Assembly (NCBI GenBank): GCA_963422565.1
Contig: OY730228.1
Span: forward strand, 2,604,001 to 2,668,000
DNA length: 64,000 nucleotides
Source of the DNA: G963422565 sp963422565
GTDB taxonomy: Bacteria > Pseudomonadota > Alphaproteobacteria > MPNO01
Direction of reading: 5' to 3'
Of the stretch, positions 17,228 to 23,800 are shown piece by piece. The position numbers and the translations under genes were made by a program. The notes beneath the pieces were generated by a model, which worked only from the letters and a program-made list of their open reading frames with translations, did no database searches and was not told the origin of the DNA. How positions within the stretch are numbered: position 1 is the first letter of the stretch; each line of letters begins with the position of its first letter.

Positions 17228-17970
17228 GCGCGGCGGCGCTCGCGGGCCGGCGGATACTGATCACCGGCGCGGCGCGCGGCCTCGGCCGGGCGTTCGCGGA
17301 GGCCGCGGCGGCGGCCGGGGCGCGGGTCGCGCTTGCCGACATTCGCGCCGACGAAGGGCGCGCCGCGGCGGCCTCTCTCGACGCGCCGTTCCTCCCGTTC
17401 GATCTCGGGCGCCCGGACTCGGTGGCGGCCCTGGCCGGCGACGCCGAGACCCTGCTCGGCGGTCTGGACGGGCTCGTCAACAACGGCGCGATCGCCACCG
17501 GGATCGGCGGCAGGACCTGCGAGGAGATCGATATCGAGGTCTGGGACCGGGTGATGCGGGTCAACGTGCGCGGAACCTGGCTGATGACAAGGGCCTGCCT
17601 GCCGGCGCTCCGGCGCTGCGGCAACGGCAAGGTCGTCAACATCGCCTCCGACACCGCGCTCTGGGGCGCCCCCCGCCTGTTGCATTACGTCGCGAGCAAG
17701 GGTGCGGTGATCGCCATGACCCGTGCGCTCGCTCGCGAACTCGGCGAGGACGGAATCGCGGTCAACGCGGTCGCCCCCGGGCTGACCCTCGTCGAGGCGA
17801 CCGAGTATGTGCCCGAAGCGCGGCACCGCCTCTATGTCGAGGGTCGTGCTCTCCGCCGCGCCCAGCACCCCGAAGACGCGGTCGGCGCGGTGGTGTTCCT
17901 GCTCTCCGACGCTGCCGACTTCGTGACCGGCCAGCTCCTGCCGATCAATGGCGGGTTTGTCATGAACTGA
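17224..17970 (+). CDS. SDR family NAD(P)-dependent oxidoreductase
   Basis: A 248-residue classical short-chain dehydrogenase. TGAARGLG is the cofactor-binding glycine motif, NNGA the structural motif after beta-4, Ser of NIASD and YVASK (Tyr-x-x-x-Lys) the catalytic residues, and LPINGG the usual C-terminal block. The start is GTG at 17224 inside the stop overlap GTGA of the Rieske gene, with homology starting a few residues later. It probably oxidises the product of the Rieske oxygenase. Confidence 0.9.
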   Translation: MSAAALAGRRILITGAARGLGRAFAEAAAAAGARVALADIRADEGRAAAASLDAPFLPFDLGRPDSVAALAGDAETLLGGLDGLVNNGAIATGIGGRTCEEIDIEVWDRVMRVNVRGTWLMTRACLPALRRCGNGKVVNIASDTALWGAPRLLHYVASKGAVIAMTRALARELGEDGIAVNAVAPGLTLVEATEYVPEARHRLYVEGRALRRAQHPEDAVGAVVFLLSDAADFVTGQLLPINGGFVMN

Positions 17971-18048
17971 CCTCGGCTTGCGGACCGGCGGCCCCGCCCC
18001 GCCCGATCGGCTTCTGCGCAAGCTCTCCCATGATCGTCCTCTCCTGCG

Positions 18049-18069
18049 CCTCCCCCCTTGAGAGGGAGG
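18049..18069. repeat. REP-like intergenic hairpin
   Basis: CCTCCC at 18049-18054 pairs with GGGAGG at 18064-18069 around a 9-nt loop, followed by GGCCGGGATGGGGGT. Similar C-rich/G-rich palindromes followed by a G-rich tail recur in intergenic gaps of many Alphaproteobacteria. It may be a repeat element or a weak terminator after the SDR gene. Confidence 0.4.
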
Positions 18070-18219
18070 GCCGGGATGGGGGTCCTTCCTCGAGAATCGG
18101 GTGACGATGCGGGCCGCCGGAACGCCGAAACGAGATCCGCCGTCCGGAGCGAGGGCGGCTGGCAAGCGGCGCCGGCGGTCTGTAAGAAGGGTGCCCGTCC
18201 TCGTGGAGGCCGCCGCGCC

Positions 18220-18735
18220 TTGGCCGTCCTGTCCCTCGATCGGTTCGAACCGAGCTGGCGTCTGATGGGGCTCGATGTCGGGCGGAAGACGATCGGGCTC
18301 GCCTGCGGGCAGCCGGCGCTCGGCATCGCGGCGCCCTTGACGACAATATGGCGGACCCGCTTCGTCGCCGATGCGGAGCGGCTGTTCGGTCTGGTCGACG
18401 GCGAGGCGGCCGACGCGCTGGTGATCGGGCTCCCGGTCAACATGGACGGAACCGAGGGCGCGCGCTGCCAGTCGGTCCGCCGTTTCGCCGAAAACCTGCT
18501 TGCCAGGCGCGACATGCCGGTCGCGTTCTGGGACGAGCGCCTGTCCACGGCCGCCGTCACCCGCGCGATGGTCTCGGCGGACATCTCGCGCCGCAGGCGT
18601 GCGGCGGCGGTCGACAGGCTCGCCGCGGCCTATATTCTCCAAGGCGCACTGGATTTCCTGCGCCGCCCCGATGCCCGCGGCGGCGCCCATCGAACGGGAG
18701 GATTGAGTTGGGACGGGACATCAGACGGATCGTGA
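18220..18735 (+). CDS. ruvX: Holliday junction resolvase-like protein RuvX/YqgF
   Basis: About 171 residues with an RNase H-like fold. GLDVGRKTIGLA carries the first catalytic Asp, VIGLPVNMDGT the second strand, WDERLSTAAV the conserved DERLST motif, and DRLAAAYIL the last Asp. The family acts in 16S rRNA 5' end processing and possibly recombination. A TTG at 18220 with GGAGG 10 bp upstream is the likely start; an ATG at 18265 would cut into the first strand. The last 28 bp overlap the next gene. Confidence 0.88.
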   Translation: MAVLSLDRFEPSWRLMGLDVGRKTIGLACGQPALGIAAPLTTIWRTRFVADAERLFGLVDGEAADALVIGLPVNMDGTEGARCQSVRRFAENLLARRDMPVAFWDERLSTAAVTRAMVSADISRRRRAAAVDRLAAAYILQGALDFLRRPDARGGAHRTGGLSWDGTSDGS

Positions 18736-19256
18736 CCGGTCATGACGAGGACGGGAAGGCGGTGGTCGTCATCGACGGCCCCGCTTCCAACCTGCTGCGG
18801 CCGCCGCACCGGCCCGGCGTGCAGATCAACAATATCTGGCGGGTGAGCGAGTCGCCGGCGCGGCTCGCCGGCAACGAGGAGACCACCGACGGGCGGATCC
18901 CGCTCGAGCCGCCGCCGCAGGGCTCGGTCTTTCGGGTGATCGAGTTCCCGCCCGAGAAGGGCTGGATCGGCGATGTCGACCGGGCCGCGGCGCGCGAGAC
19001 CTTCGCCCAGTTCGGCGCCGCCCACGCCGCCGACTCCTCGGACGCGCCGCCGCACCCGCTGATGCACCGGACCGAGACCATCGACTACGCGATCTGCCTC
19101 GAGGGCGAGATCTGGCTGGTCCTCGACGACTCGGAGGTCCTGATGAAGCCCGGCGACACCTGCGTCCAGCGCGGCACCAACCACGCCTGGTCGAACCGCA
19201 GCGACAAGCCCTGCTTCATGGCCTTCGTGCTGATCGACGGCAGCTTCGACGGCTAG
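18708..19256 (+). CDS. Cupin domain protein
   Basis: A 182-residue protein beginning at TTG 18708, with GGGAGG 6 bp upstream. The cupin motifs are HRTETIDYAICLEGEI and PGDTCVQRGTNHAW, giving the usual metal-binding His/Glu/His set. The family is small-molecule binding or oxygenase; function is unknown. Its TAG stop lies in the CTAG that forms the left target duplication of the mobile island, and before the island arrived it would have shared CTAG with the stop of the convergent LLM gene now at 29.5 kb. Confidence 0.8.
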   Translation: MGRDIRRIVTGHDEDGKAVVVIDGPASNLLRPPHRPGVQINNIWRVSESPARLAGNEETTDGRIPLEPPPQGSVFRVIEFPPEKGWIGDVDRAAARETFAQFGAAHAADSSDAPPHPLMHRTETIDYAICLEGEIWLVLDDSEVLMKPGDTCVQRGTNHAWSNRSDKPCFMAFVLIDGSFDG

Positions 19257-19274
19257 CCCGCATATCTCACGAGT
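19257..19274 (+). repeat. Left terminal inverted repeat of the island
   Basis: CCCGCATATCTCACGAGT, an 18-bp exact inverted match to 29475-29492. It sits immediately after the CTAG that holds the cupin stop codon. Confidence 0.85.
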
Positions 19275-19394
19275 GCCTATGGTTGGGGTGTTTGATGGTT
19301 GGCGTGGGTTTGGTTTGGAGCCTTGGGGTGAGGTGGCTCTGGGAAATCGGACAGGTAGGTAAGGTGTATTCCACCGAGAGACGGAGGGATGCAT

Positions 19395-19679
19395 ATGAGC
19401 AGCCAGCGGCGGAGATTTTCGGGAGAGCAGAAGTCGAAGATCGCGCTTGAGGCGCTTCGTGGCGACCGGACCTTGCAGGAGATCGTCTCGAAGCATCAGG
19501 TTCATCCGAACCAGGTAGGTGCCTGGAAGCGTCAGGCGATCGAGGGCTTGGCGGAGCTGTTCTCGAAGGGCGTGGAACGCCGGGTCCGGGATCACGAGAG
19601 TGAGGTGCGCGAGCTCCACGCGAGGATCGGGGAGTTGCTCGTGGAGCGGGATTTTTTGTCTCGCGGGTCCGGTCGATGA
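19395..19679 (+). CDS. IS3-family transposase OrfA
   Basis: A 94-residue helix-turn-helix protein (FSGEQKSKIALEALRGDRTL, then EIVSKHQVHPNQVGAWKRQ) ending in a leucine-zipper-like helix (ESEVRELHARIGELLVE). It binds the IS ends and supplies the N-terminus of the OrfAB fusion. The ATG at 19395 has GGAGG at a good distance; the ATG at 19389 is too close to it. Its stop overlaps the OrfB start. Confidence 0.88.
   Translation: MSSQRRRFSGEQKSKIALEALRGDRTLQEIVSKHQVHPNQVGAWKRQAIEGLAELFSKGVERRVRDHESEVRELHARIGELLVERDFLSRGSGR
19652..19658 (+). promoter_or_regulatory. Programmed -1 frameshift site of the IS3 element
   Basis: T-TTT-TTG, a classical slippery heptamer in OrfA phase (codons GAT TTT TTG, residues DFL). 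A -1 shift moves the ribosome from the OrfA frame into the OrfB frame, whose reading is open at this point, producing the OrfAB transposase usual for IS3-family elements. Confidence 0.75.
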
Positions 19680-20611
19680 GCCGGGCCGAGCGTCGGGCGA
19701 TGGTGGAGCGCGATCATCCGGCGCTGAGCCTGAGCCGGCAATGCCGGCTGCTGTCGATCGGGTGCTCGTCGCTCTACTACGAGCCGAAGGGCGAGAGCGC
19801 CGAGACGCTGGCGCTGATGCGTCGGGTCGACGAGCTGTTCCTGAAGTATCCGTTCTACGGCGCCCGCCGGATGGCGCTTCACCTGCGCCGCGAGGGGGTA
19901 TGCATCGGGCGCCGCCGGGCCGCACGGCTGATGCGCCTGATGGGGCTTCAGGCGGTCTGGCGGGCGCCGCGGACCAGCGATCCGCACCCTGCGCACCGGG
20001 TGTGGCCCTGGCTGCTCAAGGGCTTGCGGATCGAGCGGCCGGACCACGTCTGGTGCGCCGACATCACCTATATCCCGGTGCGGCGCGGCTTCCTCTACCT
20101 GGTGGCGATCATGGACTGGGCGAGCCGCCATGTGCTGGCCTGGCGGCTGTCGAACACGCTGGACGCGGGCTTCTGTACGGACACGCTGGAGGAGGCCCTG
20201 GCGCGCTACGGCACGCTGGAGATCTTCAACACCGACCAGGGCAGCCAGTTCACCAGCTTGGCCTTCACCGGGTGCCTGCGCGAGGCCGGCATTCGGAGCT
20301 CGATGGACGGCCGCGGCCGGTGCATGGACAACATCTTCATCGAGCGGCTGTGGCGCTCGCTCAAATACGAGGCGGTCTACCTGCACGAGATCGCCGACGG
20401 CTTCACCGCCCGGCGCGTGATCGGCGCGTGGATCGGCTTCTACAACACCATCAGGCCGCACTCGGCGCTGGGCGGGCGGACGCCGGCCGAGGCATACCGA
20501 GGTGACACGCCTGTGGATATGATGGACAAGCCGCTTCGCGCCTTGCCCACATCCCCACAGGCGCAACAGCAGCAACAGGAAGATCGATTCAAGGGGATTC
20601 TGGCAGCCTGA
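19676..20611 (+). CDS. IS3-family transposase OrfB (DDE integrase core)
   Basis: A 311-residue rve-domain protein. HTH_21-type region KYPFYGARRMALHLRREG precedes the DDE core: D in WCADITYI, D in FNTDQGSQFTS, and E in FIERLWRSLKYE, then NTIRPHSALGGRTPAE. All catalytic residues are present and length is normal. Overlaps OrfA by ATGA. Confidence 0.93.
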   Translation: MSRAERRAMVERDHPALSLSRQCRLLSIGCSSLYYEPKGESAETLALMRRVDELFLKYPFYGARRMALHLRREGVCIGRRRAARLMRLMGLQAVWRAPRTSDPHPAHRVWPWLLKGLRIERPDHVWCADITYIPVRRGFLYLVAIMDWASRHVLAWRLSNTLDAGFCTDTLEEALARYGTLEIFNTDQGSQFTSLAFTGCLREAGIRSSMDGRGRCMDNIFIERLWRSLKYEAVYLHEIADGFTARRVIGAWIGFYNTIRPHSALGGRTPAEAYRGDTPVDMMDKPLRALPTSPQAQQQQQEDRFKGILAA

Positions 20612-20637
20612 ACTTCAACCGGAATACACCTTGACCA

Positions 20638-20860
20638 AGCCGCCAGGCTGTCCGACAAACCGAGGCCACCTCAGCCTTCTCGTCCTGTGCGTTGCGCTGC
20701 TTCGGCGCCGACACCAGCGTCGCATCGACAATCTGGCCACCCATTTCCATGTGGCCGGCACGCCTCAACTCTCGCTCGAAGGCCGCAAACAGAGGGTCAC
20801 GAAGGACGGCGACACCTGGCCGCCTTCCAGCCGCGCGGGCGCGTGACTCGTTCGAGACGA
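20638..20860 (-). pseudogene. IS5-family transposase remnant
   Basis: The minus strand encodes DPLFAAFERELRRAGHMEMG then GQIVDATLVSAPKQRNAQDE, a block I recognise from IS5-family transposases, where GGQIVDATLV carries a catalytic Asp. Only about 70 residues survive; the C-terminal side ends at the right end of the IS3 element and the N-terminal side is lost toward the autotransporter gene. IS5-family elements commonly insert at CTAG-like sites, which fits the CTAG duplication at the island edges. It is probably what is left of an island-mobilising transposase. Confidence 0.75.
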
Positions 20861-20893
20861 TGCCCCGGGAGAGCCGGTTCACGTCCGGCCGCC

Positions 20894-23800
20894 TCAGAAC
20901 CGGAGGGAGCCGGTGAGCCCGACGCGGTGCTCCAAACCCGCGCCATTGCGCAGCACCTGCTCGGCGTGGAACTCCAGCCCCAAACCATCGGCCAAATCCG
21001 GAGCCTTCAGCCGCAGGCCCTCCTGCACGCGGCGAACCCGCCCATCCTCCAGCCCCAGCTCTCCGTAAGGCGTCATCACACCGCGCCCACCCAATGCTCT
21101 CAACCCGTAGCCGATCTCGACATCCAGCCGGTCCGGCGTGGTCGATGCTGCCTCTTTCGTGCTGACCCCGCCCGGAGACGAACTTGCTTCGTCATTCCAC
21201 AGCGCGTCGATCCCGCTCGACGCCCGACCCCAGACCGGCATCAGCGAGAATGACGGCCCGAGCCCCGAGGCGCCTGGATCGAGACGCGCATCCAGGCTCG
21301 CCCCCCACTCCTCGAAACCCTCATCCCGATGCTTCGCCAGCCACCGACCGCGCGCCTCCACCGACAGGCCGAGACGCGTATTCTCATAGGCGAGTCCGCC
21401 TCCCAGCTCCAGGCCCGGGCCCGTCTCCGCGTCGCCCGTGTCCAGTCGTGCGCCCAGCTCCAGGCTCGGCCGCAGCCATTCGTCGTCCGACAGCGCCCAG
21501 TCGCTCCGGCCCTCCAGCATGAGCCGCACGCGCTGCGCCTCCACATCCACGGCAGGCAGGCCCACCACCCCTTCCGAGTCCATCCGCACGGCCAGGGCGT
21601 CGGCCTTCAGAGACAGGTCCACGCCGTGGGCCGAGGCGACGCCCGCCTGCGCGCCGGCTGCCGCCATCCGCATCCCGATCGCGGTCTCGACCCGGCCGCG
21701 GGCGTCCTCGATCCACAGATCGCCCCGGCCGAGACCCAGCAGCCCCCACAGTTCCAGATCCTCGCGCGGCGACCAGCGCAGATAGGGATACAGGCCCGTC
21801 AACGACGACGCCACCTCGCCCCGGCCGTCCTCGATCCCGAGGTCGAAGTCGCCCCAGCCGTCGACATACGAAACCGCAAGCCCCGCCATGCTGCGCTCGC
21901 CGGCATAGTCGAGACCGATCCAGCCAGAAACCATATCACCCTTCAGGGACAGGGCGCACTTCGGCACGCTCTCGAACTCGGAAGCCGCGGTCCGACCCCA
22001 CAGGGTCCAGACGCCATCCGGTCCGGCCGCCATGTCGGCGGCGGCGGCCGTCGAGAGCTGGAACACGCTTCCCAGCAGGAACTCCCGGGTCGACATGCTC
22101 TGGGTCTCCGCTCGGCGGTGGAAGACCGGATCGCCATCGATACCGGCAGAGGGAAAGACGAAAGCATCCCGATCCGCGCCGCTTGCCGAAACCGGTACAC
22201 CGAATTCCACGGTCTGCCCGCCGAGCGTCATCCGCGAGCGTCCCGTCGGCGATAGCGAGCCGTCGAGGCGTGCGCCGATCATATCCACCGCCTGGCTCGC
22301 CACCGTGCGTCCGAAGCGCGCCAGCCAGTGCTCGGCGATGCAGGCGCGGTCCGCGTCGCTGACGATCGGGTAGAACAGCGCGAAGAGCCCGAGTGTGCGG
22401 GTTTCGGCGCAGACGACGGCGATGCCGGCGCGCGTCTCGGCGCGCGATGTCGGTAACGGGAGCCATCGGGAGACACCCGCTTCATAGCGGTACACCGTCA
22501 TCTCTTCGCGCTCCGGCGCGTTCGTAGGCACGCACAGCGTCGCGCCCCCCCCCGGTAACGATGTCAGACGGCCGTCGTTCAGAGCGATGTCCACGACCGC
22601 CGCCGAGCCGCTCCGGCGCCCTGGCGGCGGGGGCGGATCGGCGGGGGCGAGATCGAACGAAACCCGGGCGATCCCGTCCTCGCCGATCGGATCGAGGGGG
22701 AGGGCGAACTCCATACCGGCGGGCGCTTCGCTCGCCTCGGGCAGGACGGCTGCGTCGAGCGCCGTCCTCAGATGCACGACGAACCTGCCCGGAGCCGGCG
22801 GCGCGAAGGCAACCTTGCCGTCCACCACGGAGACCGCCGCCGATACCGTCATCGCCACACTGCCCTCCGGCGAGCTCAGGCCCAACTCGTCCGTCACCGT
22901 AAGGCCGAAGGTCAGGATGACGTCCTCGGTCAAGCCGCCCGGGGCGACGAAGATCGGGCTTGCCGTGTCCGCGTCGCGCAGCATGACCTTCGGCGTCGTA
23001 CCGCCCGAGACCAGACGCCAGGAATAGCTCAGCTCCCCGCCCTCGGGATCGCTGCTCTCCCCGCCGTCAAGCATGATCGTCGCGTTCTGGGCCACCGTCC
23101 AGTCGTCCCCGGCGTCCGCCACCGGCGGCTCGTTCACGTCGAGCACCGTCACCGCCACGTCGGCGGCCGTCACCCCGCCATAGCCGCCGCTGTCCGATAT
23201 CACGAGGGTGATGGTGGCAGATCGGTCGGCGTTGCCGAGAGGGTCATTCACCCCGGTGACCGTCACCGCCCGCGGACTCGACCAGTTCGACGATATGAAG
23301 GTCAGCGACGTCGGTGAGACCGTTGCCGCATCGGTGTCCGAACTCGACACCGCGATGGTCACATTCGCCGTCGGCTCGCTCGTCAGCACCACCGTGAAGC
23401 TGTCCGTGCCGCCGTTCTCCTCCACCGTCACCGCCGTTGGCGACACCGTCACGCCGGCCGTGCCGCCCCCGGTCACCGTCGGCGCCCCCTCGTCGTCGGT
23501 GATGGTCAGCGTCGTATCCGCCGGGTTCGCCACCCCGTTGCCGCCGCTCGCGGCGCCCGAGACGGTGACGGTCTTGTCCGGCGCGTCCACCGCGTTGTCC
23601 ACTGCGGTGATCGTCACCACCCCGGTGCTCGTCGTCGCCCCCGCCGCGATCGTCAGCACCTTGTTCGAGCTCAGCGTGAAATCTCCCGACACCGCCGGGC
23701 TCACCGCCACCGCCGACACCGTCACTGTGGTCGCCGCGCTCGACGCCGCGCTCAGCCTGGCCGTCACCGTGGCGACATTGCCGCTGCCGCTCTCGGATAT

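Larger units (their letters stand above)
19356..20637 (+). mobile_element. IS3-family insertion sequence, apparently intact
   Basis: About 1.28 kb with two overlapping transposase frames. Imperfect ends share AAGGTGTATTCC (19361-19372) and its inverse GGAATACACCTT (20621-20632); the outermost bases read TAGGT on the left and TGGTC on the right, so exact boundaries are uncertain by a few bases. Both frames are complete and the slippery site is present, so the element may still be active. No target duplication is obvious. Confidence 0.8.
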
